DNA of 64,000 nucleotides from Streptococcus ictaluri 707-05 (GTDB lineage Bacteria; Bacillota; Bacilli; Lactobacillales; Streptococcaceae): NCBI RefSeq assembly GCF_000188015.2, contig NZ_AEUX02000008.1, positions 62,001 to 126,000 of the forward strand, read 5' to 3'. Shown piece by piece: positions 48,067 to 58,021 of this stretch (position 1 is its first letter; each line of letters starts with the position of its first letter). The notes under the pieces were generated by a model. It saw only the letters and a program-made list of their open reading frames with translations, ran no database searches and was not told where the DNA came from. The position numbers and the translations under genes were made by a program.

Positions 48067-50109
48067 AAGGTCACGTGTTGTTTGTTTACTTTCAGTTTTC
48101 CATTCATAAAGTTCCATAGGTAACTCACTACGTAAGAAGAGTGTTAGTGATAAACCTTGGTCAACGTGTTGTGTTGCAGCTGCATAAACATCAATAACTT
48201 TACGCATATCCATATCATAAGCAGATGTATAGTAAGGAATGGTATCCGTTGACAGACCATTTGCAGGATAGTAGATTTTACCAATTTTCTTCTCTTGACG
48301 TTCTTCAATTCTTTGTGTAATTGGGTGAATAGAAGCAGAGCAGTCATTAATATAAGAAATTGACCCATTAGGAGCGACAGCTAGACGGTTTTGATGATAG
48401 AGACCATCTTTTTGAACAGCCTGACGTAAAGCCTCCCAGTCTGATGCCTGAGGAATAAAATGATCCTTGAAGAGATCTTTAACTAAGTCAGAATGAGGAA
48501 CAAATTGACCAGTCACATATTTATCAAAGTAGCTACCATCAGCATACTTTGATTTCTCAAAGCCAACAAAGCTTGTTTTTCGTTCACGAGCAATCTGATT
48601 AGACTCCACTAATGTCCAGTAATTCATTAGCATGAAGTAGATATCGGTAAATTCAATAGATTCAGGGCTACCGTATTCAATATGGTGCTGAGCTAAGTAA
48701 GAGTGTAGTCCCATAGCTCCTAGACCAAAGGTATGAGCTTGACTATTACCATTTTTAATGGTTGGCACAGCTTCAATACTAGAAGAGTCTGTAACAAAGG
48801 TCAGAGCACGTGTCATGGCTTTGATAGAGCGACCGAAGTCTGGAGAGGTCATCATATTAAGGACGTTCGTTGAGCCAAGGTTACATGAAATGTCTGTTCC
48901 CATTTGAACAAACTCTTGTGCATCATTAATCAGACTAGGTGTTTGAACCTGTAAAATCTCAGAACAAAGATTACTCATGATGATTTTCCCATCAACAGGA
49001 TTGGCTTTATTGGCAGTATCGATATTAATGATATAAGGATAGCCTGATTCTTGCTGCAGTTTAGAAATTTCAGTTTCCAAATCACGTGCTTTAATTTTGG
49101 ATTTGTTAATCTTTGGATTAGCCACTAATTCATCGTACATCTCGGTAATATTAATGTAGTTGAATGGGATACCGTATTCTTTTTCCACACTATAAGGGCT
49201 AAAGAGGTACATGTCTTCGTTATTACGAGCTAATTCATAAAACTTATCTGGTACTGTAATCCCAAGTGATAAGGTTTTAACACGTACTTTTTCATCAGCA
49301 TTTTCTTTTTTGGTAGATAAAAAGGCAATGATGTCTGGATGGAAAACATCTAGATAGACAACACCTGCACCTTGACGTTGACCAAGTTGGTTAGAATAAG
49401 AGAAACTATCTTCGAACAATTTCATAACAGGAACAACACCTGAAGCTGTTCCAGCATACCCTTTAATAGGTGCACCCGCTTCACGTAGGTTAGAAAGAGT
49501 AATCCCAACACCACCACCAATTCTTGATAATTGGAGGGCTGAGTTAATTGATCGACCAATTGAGTTCATATCGTCAGTAACTTGAATAAGGAAACAAGAA
49601 ACTAATTCACCACGACGACTACGACCGGCATTCAAAAATGAAGGAGTAGCTGGTTGGTAACGTTGGTTAATCATTTCAATGGCTAAATCTTTCGCCAATT
49701 CTTCATTGCCATCCGCGAAATAAAGCGCATTAAACATGACACGATCAGCCAAACTCTCTAAATAGTAATTCCCATCGTTGGTTTTTAGGGCATACTGTTG
49801 GTAAAATTTATAGGCAGCCATGAATGACTTAAACTCAAACTGTTCATTCTCGATAATAGCCGCTAAGTCTGCTATAAATTGAGGAGTATATTTTTGGATA
49901 AAGGCCGCTTCAATGTAATCATTTTCAAGTAAATAGGTAACCTTCTCATTAATAGAAGGGAATGTCGTAGTATTTGGAATAACATTTTCCTTGAAAAAAG
50001 CTTCCAAAGCCTCTCTATCTTTGTGGAGAGGAATATGACCGTTTATAGGACGGTTAATTTCGTTGTTTAAGCGAAAATAAGAGATATCGCCAAGATCTTT
50101 TAGACTCAT
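47950..50109 (-). CDS. nrdE: Class Ib ribonucleoside-diphosphate reductase alpha subunit
   Basis: Catalytic subunit reducing ribonucleoside diphosphates. 719 residues. Seen: SFLNAGRSRRGELVSCFL with the first active-site cysteine, NLCSEILQ with the thiyl-radical cysteine, NPN-type LAVAPNGSISYINDCSASIHP, and the C-terminal GEEVGANQCESCVI with the redox cysteine pair that NrdH reduces. It lacks the N-terminal ATP cone, as in class Ib. It follows nrdH by 16 bases. The distance to nrdF is unusual for a compact nrdHEF operon. Intact. Confidence 0.95.
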   Translation of the reverse strand: MSLKDLGDISYFRLNNEINRPINGHIPLHKDREALEAFFKENVIPNTTTFPSINEKVTYLLENDYIEAAFIQKYTPQFIADLAAIIENEQFEFKSFMAAYKFYQQYALKTNDGNYYLESLADRVMFNALYFADGNEELAKDLAIEMINQRYQPATPSFLNAGRSRRGELVSCFLIQVTDDMNSIGRSINSALQLSRIGGGVGITLSNLREAGAPIKGYAGTASGVVPVMKLFEDSFSYSNQLGQRQGAGVVYLDVFHPDIIAFLSTKKENADEKVRVKTLSLGITVPDKFYELARNNEDMYLFSPYSVEKEYGIPFNYINITEMYDELVANPKINKSKIKARDLETEISKLQQESGYPYIINIDTANKANPVDGKIIMSNLCSEILQVQTPSLINDAQEFVQMGTDISCNLGSTNVLNMMTSPDFGRSIKAMTRALTFVTDSSSIEAVPTIKNGNSQAHTFGLGAMGLHSYLAQHHIEYGSPESIEFTDIYFMLMNYWTLVESNQIARERKTSFVGFEKSKYADGSYFDKYVTGQFVPHSDLVKDLFKDHFIPQASDWEALRQAVQKDGLYHQNRLAVAPNGSISYINDCSASIHPITQRIEERQEKKIGKIYYPANGLSTDTIPYYTSAYDMDMRKVIDVYAAATQHVDQGLSLTLFLRSELPMELYEWKTESKQTTRDLSILRNYAFNKGIKSIYYIRTFTDDGEEVGANQCESCVI

Positions 50110-50125
50110 AATAATCCTTATCTAA

Positions 50126-50344
50126 TTAAATAATTTCTTTTAATTTGGCTGGTTGGAAACCAGAGAAGACCATGTTATCAGCTTCAATAATTGGAGCGGA
50201 GGTAAAACCAAGGCTTTTAACATAGTCAATTTTATCTACTTGTTCATCAATGTTAATCTCTTGGAAATCAGCTCCATGTTGCTCAAGGAACTTCTTGGTC
50301 ATTTTGCATTGCATGCAGTTATTTTTGGAATAGACAGTAATCAT
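50126..50344 (-). CDS. nrdH: Glutaredoxin-like NrdH-redoxin
   Basis: Reductant of NrdE. 72 residues with the CxxC site in NNCMQCKMTKKFL and GFTSAPIIEADN, including the cis-proline, and GFQPAKL near the end, all typical of NrdH. I use ATG 50344 (MITVYSKN), preceded on this strand by AAGAAGAGGGAAACTGAA; a 29-residue extension upstream lacks homology. First gene of the nrdHE unit, controlled by NrdR boxes upstream. Intact. Confidence 0.93.
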   Translation of the reverse strand: MITVYSKNNCMQCKMTKKFLEQHGADFQEINIDEQVDKIDYVKSLGFTSAPIIEADNMVFSGFQPAKLKEII

Positions 50345-50450
50345 TTCAGTTTCCCTCTTCTTGAAAGTTTCGTTCCAGTGGATGACTGGAAGTTCTTCTA
50401 ATAGCATATAAAAATTAACTTTAAAAAGCAAGCTATTGGGCTATCTAAAA

Positions 50451-50497
50451 ACACAATATCTTGTGCTTCTTTATCGAACTGTTACTAAATATAGTGT
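50451..50497 (-). promoter_or_regulatory. Pair of NrdR boxes upstream of nrdHEF
   Basis: ACACAATATCTTGTGC (50451-50466) and TTACTAAATATAGTGT (50482-50497) both match the 16-bp NrdR consensus and start 31 bp apart, three helical turns, as in known NrdR-regulated promoters. They lie about 110-150 bases before nrdH. NrdR with dATP should repress the operon. Confidence 0.85.
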
Positions 50498-50673
50498 CGC
50501 AGCAAGCTTTCATGAGGTTTTCTTACATCTTCAAGGAACAGATTTTTTTAGAAGCATTATTTTTGTTTTAAAGGGTGTTTTAAGAATTCAAACAAAGAAG
50601 AAAAAGAGCTTGGGAATAAAATGAAAAATATAGGAAAGTATTTCAAGTTTTTTTCGCCCAAACACATTTAATC

Positions 50674-50702
50674 TTGAAAATAAAATAGCATTATGCTATA
50701 AT
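50674..50702 (+). promoter_or_regulatory. Promoter of ptsHI
   Basis: TTGAAA (50674-50679) and TATAAT (50697-50702) with a 17-bp spacer, 66 bases before ptsH. AGCATTATGCT, an inverted repeat, overlaps the -10 side of the spacer. The rest of the nrdH-ptsH gap shows no gene. Confidence 0.8.
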
Positions 50703-50767
50703 CGGTTACTGTAAGGGTTATCAGCTGATGACCCAAATATACACAACTTACAAAGGAGAACTATACT

Positions 50768-51031
50768 ATGGCTTCAAAAGACTTTCACATTGTTGCAGAA
50801 ACAGGTATTCATGCACGCCCAGCGACTTTGCTTGTTCAAACAGCTAGTAAATTTGCTTCAGATATCACTCTTGACTACAAAGGTAAAGCAGTAAACCTTA
50901 AATCAATCATGGGTGTGATGAGTCTTGGTGTTGGTCAAGGTGCTGATGTGACTATCTCAGCTGAAGGCGCAGATGCTGAAGATGCTATCGCAGCTATCGA
51001 AGAAACTATGACTAAAGAAGGATTGGCATAA
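50768..51031 (+). CDS. ptsH: Phosphocarrier protein HPr
   Basis: Carries phosphate from enzyme I to the sugar-specific PTS enzymes; when phosphorylated on serine it acts with CcpA in catabolite repression. 87 residues. His15 is in [12 protein letters not shown] and Ser46 in [28 protein letters not shown] precedes the ATG. It lies 4 bases before ptsI in one operon. High use of preferred codons, as expected for an abundant protein. Intact. Confidence 0.97.
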   Translation: MASKDFHIVAETGIHARPATLLVQTASKFASDITLDYKGKAVNLKSIMGVMSLGVGQGADVTISAEGADAEDAIAAIEETMTKEGLA

Positions 51032-51035
51032 GACT

Positions 51036-52769
51036 ATGACAGAAATGCTTAAAGGAATCGCAGCCTCTGACGGAGTTGCTGTTGCCGAAGCATATCTGCT
51101 AGTTCAGCCGGATTTGTCATTTGAGACTATTACAGTCGATGATACAAATGCAGAAGAAGCTCGCCTTGATGTTGCACTCCAAGCTTCACAAGACGAGCTT
51201 TCTGTTATCCGTGAAAAAGCAGTAGAAAGCTTAGGCGAAGAAGCAGCAGCAGTTTTTGATGCCCATTTGATGGTTCTTTCTGATCCAGAAATGATTAGCC
51301 AAATCAAAGAAACGATTCGTGCTAAACAAACTAACGCAGAAACTGGCTTAAAAGAAGTGACAGATATGTTCATCACTATCTTTGAAGGTATGGAAGATAA
51401 TCCTTACATGCAAGAACGTGCAGCTGACATCCGAGATGTTGCTAAACGTGTCTTAGCACACCTTTTAGGGGTTAAACTACCAAATCCTGCTACCATTAAT
51501 GAAGAATCAATCGTAATTGCGCATGACTTGACACCTTCTGACACTGCTCAGTTAAACAAGCAATTTGTTAAAGCATTTGTCACAAATATTGGTGGACGTA
51601 CAAGTCATTCAGCTATTATGGCTCGTACCCTTGAAATTGCAGCTGTTCTAGGAACAAATGACATTACCAAACGTGTTAAAGACGGTGATCTTATTGCTGT
51701 TAATGGTATCACTGGAGAAGTCATTATTGATCCAAGTGAAGATCAAATCTTAGCTTTTAAAGAAGCAGGTGCTGCCTATGCTAAGCAAAAAGCAGAGTGG
51801 GCTTTACTTAAAGATGCTCATACAGAAACTGCAGACGGTAAACATTTTGAGTTAGCAGCAAATATTGGGACACCTAAAGATGTTGAGGGTGTCAATGATA
51901 ATGGTGCGGAAGCTGTTGGACTTTACCGTACTGAGTTCCTTTACATGGATTCTCAAGACTTCCCAACTGAAGATGAGCAATATGAAGCTTACAAAGCTGT
52001 TCTTGAGGGAATGAATGGTAAACCAGTGGTTGTTCGTACTATGGATATCGGTGGCGATAAGGAACTTCCTTATTTCGATCTTCCAAAAGAAATGAACCCA
52101 TTCTTAGGTTTCCGTGCACTTCGTATCTCAATCTCTGAGACAGGGGATACTATGTTCCGTACTCAAATGCGTGCTCTGTTACGTGCGTCAGTACATGGAC
52201 AATTGCGTATCATGTTCCCTATGGTTGCCCTTCTCAAAGAATTCCGTGCAGCGAAGGCTGTCTTTGACGAAGAAAAAGCTAACTTATTAGCAGAAGGTGT
52301 CGCTGTTGCAGAAGATATCCAAGTGGGTATCATGATTGAAATCCCAGCAGCAGCTATGCTTGCAGACCAATTTGCAAAAGAAGTTGACTTCTTCTCAATC
52401 GGTACTAACGATTTGATTCAATACACAATGGCTGCTGACCGTATGAATGAGCAAGTGTCTTACCTTTACCAACCATATAACCCATCAATTCTACGTTTGA
52501 TTAACAACGTTATCAAAGCAGCTCACGCTGAAGGTAAATGGGCAGGTATGTGTGGAGAGATGGCTGGTGATCAACAAGCTGTACCATTATTAGTAGGTAT
52601 GGGCCTTGATGAATTTTCAATGTCAGCAACTTCAGTGCTTCGTACGCGTAGTTTAATGAAGAAATTAGATTCAGCAAAAATGGAAGAGTATGCTAACCGT
52701 GCTCTTACAGAATGTTCAACTGCAGAAGAAGTTCTTGAACTTGCTAAAGAATATCTTGTTGAAGCTTAA
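51036..52769 (+). CDS. ptsI: PTS enzyme I (phosphoenolpyruvate-protein phosphotransferase)
   Basis: Takes phosphate from PEP and passes it to HPr. 577 residues. Active-site histidine in [19 protein letters not shown] (near residue 190), PEP-binding [11 protein letters not shown] (near 294), [11 protein letters not shown] (near 334), and the C-terminal signature [18 protein letters not shown] (near 450) and GMCGEMAGD with the catalytic cysteine. Coupled to ptsH, closed by a terminator (52776-52805). Intact. Confidence 0.97.
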   Translation: MTEMLKGIAASDGVAVAEAYLLVQPDLSFETITVDDTNAEEARLDVALQASQDELSVIREKAVESLGEEAAAVFDAHLMVLSDPEMISQIKETIRAKQTNAETGLKEVTDMFITIFEGMEDNPYMQERAADIRDVAKRVLAHLLGVKLPNPATINEESIVIAHDLTPSDTAQLNKQFVKAFVTNIGGRTSHSAIMARTLEIAAVLGTNDITKRVKDGDLIAVNGITGEVIIDPSEDQILAFKEAGAAYAKQKAEWALLKDAHTETADGKHFELAANIGTPKDVEGVNDNGAEAVGLYRTEFLYMDSQDFPTEDEQYEAYKAVLEGMNGKPVVVRTMDIGGDKELPYFDLPKEMNPFLGFRALRISISETGDTMFRTQMRALLRASVHGQLRIMFPMVALLKEFRAAKAVFDEEKANLLAEGVAVAEDIQVGIMIEIPAAAMLADQFAKEVDFFSIGTNDLIQYTMAADRMNEQVSYLYQPYNPSILRLINNVIKAAHAEGKWAGMCGEMAGDQQAVPLLVGMGLDEFSMSATSVLRTRSLMKKLDSAKMEEYANRALTECSTAEEVLELAKEYLVEA

Positions 52770-52775
52770 TGTTTT

Positions 52776-52805
52776 AAAGAGTTGGTTTTAACCAACTCTT
52801 TTTGC
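52776..52805 (+). terminator. Terminator after ptsI
   Basis: AAAGAGTTGGTT pairs with AACCAACTCTTT around a short loop, T residues follow. Confidence 0.9.
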
Positions 52806-52950
52806 TAGTTAAAAATATCATTACTTTTGATGTAAAATCATTTGAGTTATCAAATAGTTATCAGAATTTTCAGATAGTTAGCGTAGCCAAATCTTGAATT
52901 ATATTGGAAAAGTGATAGAATAATATTACTATCGTAAAAGGAGACAGATT

Positions 52951-54378
52951 TTGACAAAAGAATACAAAAACTTAGTGAATGGTGAATGGAAACTTTCTGA
53001 TAATAATATCACAATCTACGAACCAGCCACTGGTAAAGCATTAGGTAGCGTTCCGGCAATGTCACAAGAAGAAGTGGATTATGTATATGCATCTGCTAAA
53101 CAAGCATTGCCAAAATGGAGAGCGCTTTCTTATGTAGAGCGTGCAGCTTACCTGCATAAAGCTGCTGACATTTTAGTACGTGACGCTGAAAAGATTGGTG
53201 CTATCCTTTCTAAAGAAGTGGCAAAAGGTTTTAAAGCTGCTGTCAGTGAAGTTGTTCGTACAGCTGAAATCATTAATTACGCTGCTGAAGAAGGGCTCCG
53301 CATGCAAGGTGAAGTTCTTGAAGGTGGTAGTTTTGAAGCTGCTAGCAAGAAAAAAATTGCTATTGTTCGTCGTGAACCTGTTGGTTTAGTTCTTGCTATT
53401 TCACCCTTTAACTACCCAGTAAACCTTGCAGGATCTAAAATTGCGCCCGCTTTAATCGCTGGGAATGTTGTTGCCCTTAAACCACCAACACAAGGATCCA
53501 TTTCAGGTTTGTTATTAGCTGAGGCTTTTGCTGAAGCAGGTATTCCAGCTGGTGTTTTCAATACTATTACAGGTCGTGGTTCTGTTATTGGTGACTATAT
53601 TGTTGAGCATGAAGCGGTTAATTTTATTAACTTTACAGGTTCGACTGCTATTGGTGAAGGAATTGGCAAATTAGCAGGTATGCGTCCAATTATGCTTGAG
53701 CTTGGAGGTAAAGACTCTGCAATTGTCTTAGAAGATGCTGATTTAGTTTTGGCAGCTAAAAATATCGTCTCAGGTGCCTTTGGCTACTCTGGACAACGTT
53801 GTACAGCTGTTAAACGTATTCTTGTTATGGATTCTGTTGCTGATCAACTGGCAAGCGAAATAAAAATTTTGGTGGAACAATTGAGTGTGGGGATACCTGA
53901 AGAAGATGCAGACATCACACCACTTATTGACACCAAAGCAGCAGATTTTGTTGAAGGATTAATTGATGATGCTAAAGCAAAAGGTGCTCTTGCCTTAACA
54001 GAATGCAAGCGTGACAATAATTTGATTTCACCTGTTTTGTTTGACCGTGTTACAACTGATATGCGCTTGGCTTGGGAAGAACCATTTGGTCCTGTTTTAC
54101 CTTTGATTCGCGTTTCTTCTGTTGAAGAAGCTATTGAGATTTCAAATGCTTCTGAATACGGCTTACAAGCTTCTATCTTTACGAATAATTTCCCACAAGC
54201 TTTTGCTATCGCAGAACAATTAGAAGTGGGTACAGTTCACCTTAACAACAAAACACAACGTGGGACAGATAATTTCCCATTCTTAGGAGCTAAAAAATCT
54301 GGTGCAGGTGTTCAAGGTGTTAAATACTCTATCGAGGCTATGACAAATCTTAAATCTGTTGTGTTTGACATTAAATAA
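52951..54378 (+). CDS. gapN: NADP-dependent non-phosphorylating glyceraldehyde-3-phosphate dehydrogenase
   Basis: Oxidises glyceraldehyde-3-phosphate directly to 3-phosphoglycerate with NADPH formation, the main NADPH source in streptococci lacking the oxidative pentose route. 475 residues, aldehyde dehydrogenase fold. Seen: ISPFNYPVNLAGSKIAPAL, LELGGKDSAIVLEDA with the catalytic glutamate, and GYSGQRCTAVKR with the catalytic cysteine. TTG start at 52951 after AAAGGAGACAGATT. Placed behind ptsHI as in S. pyogenes. Intact. Confidence 0.96.
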   Translation: MTKEYKNLVNGEWKLSDNNITIYEPATGKALGSVPAMSQEEVDYVYASAKQALPKWRALSYVERAAYLHKAADILVRDAEKIGAILSKEVAKGFKAAVSEVVRTAEIINYAAEEGLRMQGEVLEGGSFEAASKKKIAIVRREPVGLVLAISPFNYPVNLAGSKIAPALIAGNVVALKPPTQGSISGLLLAEAFAEAGIPAGVFNTITGRGSVIGDYIVEHEAVNFINFTGSTAIGEGIGKLAGMRPIMLELGGKDSAIVLEDADLVLAAKNIVSGAFGYSGQRCTAVKRILVMDSVADQLASEIKILVEQLSVGIPEEDADITPLIDTKAADFVEGLIDDAKAKGALALTECKRDNNLISPVLFDRVTTDMRLAWEEPFGPVLPLIRVSSVEEAIEISNASEYGLQASIFTNNFPQAFAIAEQLEVGTVHLNNKTQRGTDNFPFLGAKKSGAGVQGVKYSIEAMTNLKSVVFDIK

Positions 54379-54382
54379 ATTT

Positions 54383-54416
54383 AAAAAAAGTTAGGGAAAC
54401 CTAACTTTTTTTGTTT
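54383..54416 (+). terminator. Terminator after gapN
   Basis: AAAAAAGTTAGG pairs with CCTAACTTTTTT around a 4-base loop. Confidence 0.9.
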
Positions 54417-54465
54417 TTTCTCACCATTTTTTGTGTTATAATGATGATACAAGTGGAGGAAAAAC

Positions 54466-55746
54466 TTGAAAAAGATTAATTATATATTACTGATAGCATT
54501 AAGTTTAGTCGTGTTAGTGGTAGGTTTTCTTTATTTTAGGCAGTGGCGCTTGAAAAACACTACAAAAGAGGTCATTGTTCAAATCAAAAAAGAGTCAGAG
54601 CTAGCCCTTCCGATCAAGGCGGTTAAAAACTTAAAAAAGGGAAAGGTAGACTATTATTATTTGTCGTCCATAAAAAATGCTGATGAGTTTTTTGTATCAA
54701 ATTTACCAATGTCTCTTTATCAAAAGAAAGAAGCAAAAGCAAGACTTTATGTCATTACTCCTAAGCTTAATCAGAGCTCATTCAAGGGTGTTAAACGATT
54801 AGATATTCAAAAAAGGGTATATGAGCCCCAGCTTTTTGATATGAAAAAAGTGTCAGAAGAGGTCATTTCTACTTATCATGTTAAGAATGATTTGACCCCT
54901 TTTACCCTAAGAGATTTACTTTCTGGTCATCTTGAGCAACTACAAGAGCAGGTTTCAAAACAAGATTCAGATTCATTCCTTGCTTTAGACGGGCATTTGA
55001 TAGAGAAAAATGGTATCTTAACAGATGGCTTTCGGTTAGAAAATGGTAACTTGCTTATCGGAGAAAAGCTTAGTTTTCCAATAACAGAGTTTTTCGATGT
55101 TGTTAATCCTGATTATTTAGAGACAGCAGACAAAGTCGCTTATGATGACTATTTAGCTAAAAAGAAAGCAGCAGAAGAAGCTAAGCAAAATCAAAAATTA
55201 GTTGCTTTAACCTTTGACGATGGTCCTGATCCTAAAACAACTCCGCAAGTTCTTGACCTTTTAGCTAAGTATCAAGCTAAAGCTACCTTCTTTATGATGG
55301 GCTCTAAAATTGCAGGAAATGAAGATTTGGTCAAGCAAATTAGTGAGGCTGGCCATGAAATTGAAAACCACTCCTGGGATCATCCTGTTTTGACTAAGTT
55401 AAGACCTGAGGAGGTTCAATCGCAGGTCAACCGAACAAATCAAGCTATTTTAAATGCCTGTGGCAAACAACCCAAATACCTCAGGCCGCCTTATGGAGCT
55501 ACTAATGATAGTGTTCGTGCTTCATCGGGTCTAATTCAGATGCTTTGGACAGTAGATACTAGAGATTGGGAAAATCATAATACTGAGGGCATCATGGCAA
55601 ACGTAAAAAAACAGTTACATCCTGGGGGAGTTGTCTTGATGCATGATATCCATCAAACCAGTGTCAATGCTTTGCCGACTCTTTTGAATTATTTAAAAGC
55701 TCAAGGCTACACCTGTGTAACTGTAGAGGAACTTTTTCGGTCATAA
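54466..55746 (+). CDS. Membrane-anchored polysaccharide deacetylase (PgdA-like)
   Basis: 426 residues. N-terminal membrane anchor (residues 6-24), a 200-residue stalk domain, an alanine/lysine-rich linker (DYLAKKKAAEEAKQN) and a C-terminal NodB-homology domain. NodB motifs: TFDDGPDPKT (catalytic D and metal D), HSWDHPVLT (two metal histidines), RPPYGATNDSV and LWTVDTRDW, LMHDIH with the catalytic histidine. It probably deacetylates N-acetylglucosamine in peptidoglycan, raising lysozyme resistance. TTG start after GTGGAGGAAAAAC. Intact. Confidence 0.9.
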   Translation: MKKINYILLIALSLVVLVVGFLYFRQWRLKNTTKEVIVQIKKESELALPIKAVKNLKKGKVDYYYLSSIKNADEFFVSNLPMSLYQKKEAKARLYVITPKLNQSSFKGVKRLDIQKRVYEPQLFDMKKVSEEVISTYHVKNDLTPFTLRDLLSGHLEQLQEQVSKQDSDSFLALDGHLIEKNGILTDGFRLENGNLLIGEKLSFPITEFFDVVNPDYLETADKVAYDDYLAKKKAAEEAKQNQKLVALTFDDGPDPKTTPQVLDLLAKYQAKATFFMMGSKIAGNEDLVKQISEAGHEIENHSWDHPVLTKLRPEEVQSQVNRTNQAILNACGKQPKYLRPPYGATNDSVRASSGLIQMLWTVDTRDWENHNTEGIMANVKKQLHPGGVVLMHDIHQTSVNALPTLLNYLKAQGYTCVTVEELFRS

Positions 55747-55757
55747 GTTGGTTAATC

Positions 55758-55799
55758 CTAAAAAAGAACTTCAAGCAAATATCTTGAAGTTCTTTTTTA
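55758..55799. terminator. Bidirectional terminator between the deacetylase and helicase genes
   Basis: AAAAAAGAACTTCAAG pairs with CTTGAAGTTCTTTTTT around an 8-base loop, between convergent genes. Confidence 0.9.
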
Positions 55800-55809
55800 T
55801 CCAATTGGT

Positions 55810-56907
55810 TTAACGCGATGGTGACTTGACCTCAATCAGTTCTTGGTTTTTTAAGCGCAGCTCAGAAACAGTAGCAAACTTCTTCAATTTTTTGATATCT
55901 TCTGGATGATCAACGAAAGTGATAACAGTTCCTGGTTTTCCCATTCGTCCTGTTCGTCCAGCACGGTGGGTATAATTTTCTCTATCTCTAGCAACTTCAG
56001 TATTGATAACATATTCTAGCAGATCAATGTCGATGCCTCGCGCCACCAAATCAGTACCTAGTAGCAAAGATAGCTCATGGTTTTTGAATTTTTCAAGTAT
56101 GGTCTTTCGGAATTTAACATTAATGTCGCTGGCTAAGGAAACAGCTGTAGCGCCATTGTATTGTAGGCGTTCTTCTGTAGCACCCAAATCAGAGAGACTG
56201 TTAAAAAAGACCAAAGCTCTAAAGTTAGGGATATTAGAGAACTTGCGTAAGAGTTCGGTGCGTTCCCTTTTATCAACTTTAATATAGTAATGCTTGACCT
56301 GGGAGCTTTCTTGATCCGATAAATCAATCAAAAGAGTTCCTTCGACAAGCTCTTCTTGTTTGACTTTATTTGTAGCACTCATGTAAATCATTTGATGCTC
56401 ACGTGGAACGTGGTGGGTGATTTTTTGAACAAAATGAAATTGAGAATCGCTCAGCAATTCATCATACTCATCTAAAACAATGGTGTTAACAGACATCATT
56501 TTAATTTTTTTGAGTTTAATCAGTTCTAAAATACGTCCAGGTGTTCCAATCAGAATTTCTGGTCCTTTTTTGAGGCGTTCTAATTGACGTTTTTGACTAG
56601 TTCCTGAAATAAAGAGTTGTGCTGTCAAGGACAGCGGCTCAGCCCACTCTTTAGTTACTTCAAAAATTTGACCAGCTAATTCTGTGTTGGGTGCTAAGAT
56701 AAGCAGTTGCTGTGCTTTTTTTGGTTTTAAGCTAAGCAGAGTTGGGAACAAATAGGCTAGTGTCTTGCCTGTTCCAGTTGGGCTAATGCCAAGGATATTT
56801 TGCCCTTCTTTGATGGCAGAGAAGGCTTTTTCTTGAATTGGGGTGAGGCTGGTAAAACCAGCTTCTTTGAGTTTATCTTGCCATTGGCTTGGAAAATTAC
56901 TTATCAT
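55810..56907 (-). CDS. DEAD-box family RNA helicase, short form with DEYD motif
   Basis: 365 residues, core only, without a C-terminal tail. Motifs: SLTPIQEKAF (Q), ISPTGTGKTLAYLFP (I), APNTELAGQ (Ia), GTPGRILEL (Ib), LDEYDELL (II, DEYD instead of DEAD), MSATN (III), LGTDLVARGIDIDLL (V) and HRAGRTGRMG (VI). Probably a CshB-like helicase for RNA folding or ribosome assembly. Convergent to the deacetylase and divergent from udk. Intact. Confidence 0.9.
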   Translation of the reverse strand: MISNFPSQWQDKLKEAGFTSLTPIQEKAFSAIKEGQNILGISPTGTGKTLAYLFPTLLSLKPKKAQQLLILAPNTELAGQIFEVTKEWAEPLSLTAQLFISGTSQKRQLERLKKGPEILIGTPGRILELIKLKKIKMMSVNTIVLDEYDELLSDSQFHFVQKITHHVPREHQMIYMSATNKVKQEELVEGTLLIDLSDQESSQVKHYYIKVDKRERTELLRKFSNIPNFRALVFFNSLSDLGATEERLQYNGATAVSLASDINVKFRKTILEKFKNHELSLLLGTDLVARGIDIDLLEYVINTEVARDRENYTHRAGRTGRMGKPGTVITFVDHPEDIKKLKKFATVSELRLKNQELIEVKSPSR

Positions 56908-57003
56908 GATCTATCCTTTATTTATGTTCTATAATTCATTATAGCATTATAGTACTCTTTTTGGTAAAATAGGTGGAAAGACTTTTTAGATTTGGAGTTT
57001 CTA

Positions 57004-57630
57004 ATGCCTAAAAAACCTATTATTATTGGTGTTACTGGTGGTTCTGGAGGGGGCAAAACTAGTGTTTCGTGTGCTATTTTGGATAGTTTTCCAAATGCCA
57101 GAATCGCAATGATTCAACATGATTCTTATTACAAAGATCAGTCACACATGAGTTTTGAAGAGAGGGTTAAAACTAACTACGATCATCCTCTAGCCTTTGA
57201 TACAGACTTCATGATTCAACAGTTAAAAGAATTATTGGAAGGTCGCCCTGTTGATATTCCTATTTATGATTATAAGGAACACACACGTAGTTACAAGACT
57301 TTTCGTCAAGATCCTCAGGATGTTATTATTGTTGAAGGGATTCTTGTCCTTGAAGACGAACGCCTTCGCCAATTGATGGATATCAAGCTCTTTGTGGATA
57401 CAGATGATGATATTCGCATCATTCGACGTATTAAACGAGACATGATGGAACGTGGCAGAAGTTTAGAAAGTATTATTGAACAGTATACGACTGTCGTGAA
57501 ACCTATGTATCATCAGTTTATAGAACCAAGTAAGCGTTATGCAGATATTGTCATTCCAGAAGGAGTGAGCAATATTGTGGCTATTGATTTGATTAATACT
57601 AAGATTGCTAGTATCCTTGGAGAAGTTTAA
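57004..57630 (+). CDS. udk: Uridine kinase
   Basis: Phosphorylates uridine and cytidine to UMP/CMP in pyrimidine salvage. 208 residues. P-loop [14 protein letters not shown] at residue 10, [17 protein letters not shown] (near 38) with the base-binding region, NYDHPLAFD, and [17 protein letters not shown]. Start ATG 57004 after TTGGAGTTTCTA; an in-frame start 12 bases earlier would overlap this site. Intact. Confidence 0.95.
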   Translation: MPKKPIIIGVTGGSGGGKTSVSCAILDSFPNARIAMIQHDSYYKDQSHMSFEERVKTNYDHPLAFDTDFMIQQLKELLEGRPVDIPIYDYKEHTRSYKTFRQDPQDVIIVEGILVLEDERLRQLMDIKLFVDTDDDIRIIRRIKRDMMERGRSLESIIEQYTTVVKPMYHQFIEPSKRYADIVIPEGVSNIVAIDLINTKIASILGEV

Positions 57631-57655
57631 AAGTGTCAAGTAGAGGTGTCTATTA

Positions 57656-57949
57656 ATGTCATTAAGCCTAATTTTAGTCTTACTGATTTGGAATCTTGTC
57701 GTTTTTGCGATCTATGGGATGGATAAAAGAAAAGCCATAAAAGGAGATTGGCGGATTGCTGAAAAGCATCTTTTAATCATGACTCTTTTTATGGGGGGAT
57801 TGGGAGCTTTATTAGCTGGCAAACTCTTTCATCATAAGACTAAAAAATGGTACTTTCAGATAGCCTGGTGGCTTGGAATCGTGATTCTTATTGCCTTTTC
57901 TTATTATTTTTATCAGTTGACAAGGTCAGAAATGTTCTCCTGGTTATGA
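57656..57949 (+). CDS. DUF1294-family membrane protein
   Basis: 97 residues with three membrane helices. The DUF1294 pattern is visible: YGMDKRKAIKGDWRIAEKHLL (cited as YGMDKRKA and WRIAEKHLL), MGGLGALLAG and HHKTKKWYF. GAGGTGTCTATTA precedes the ATG, 26 bases after udk, so it is probably cotranscribed. Function unknown across the family. Confidence 0.85.
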   Translation: MSLSLILVLLIWNLVVFAIYGMDKRKAIKGDWRIAEKHLLIMTLFMGGLGALLAGKLFHHKTKKWYFQIAWWLGIVILIAFSYYFYQLTRSEMFSWL

Positions 57950-58021
57950 GGCATTTTTTGTGCTTGAATTATCCTGTTAAAAATACAAAGGAAGTTTGCT
58001 AGATATGTTATAATAAAAGGT

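Noticed and set aside
50436-50624. Open frame of 62 codons in the nrdH-ptsH gap
   Set aside because: It covers the NrdR boxes and promoter region, lacks a ribosome-binding site and has no recognisable motif.
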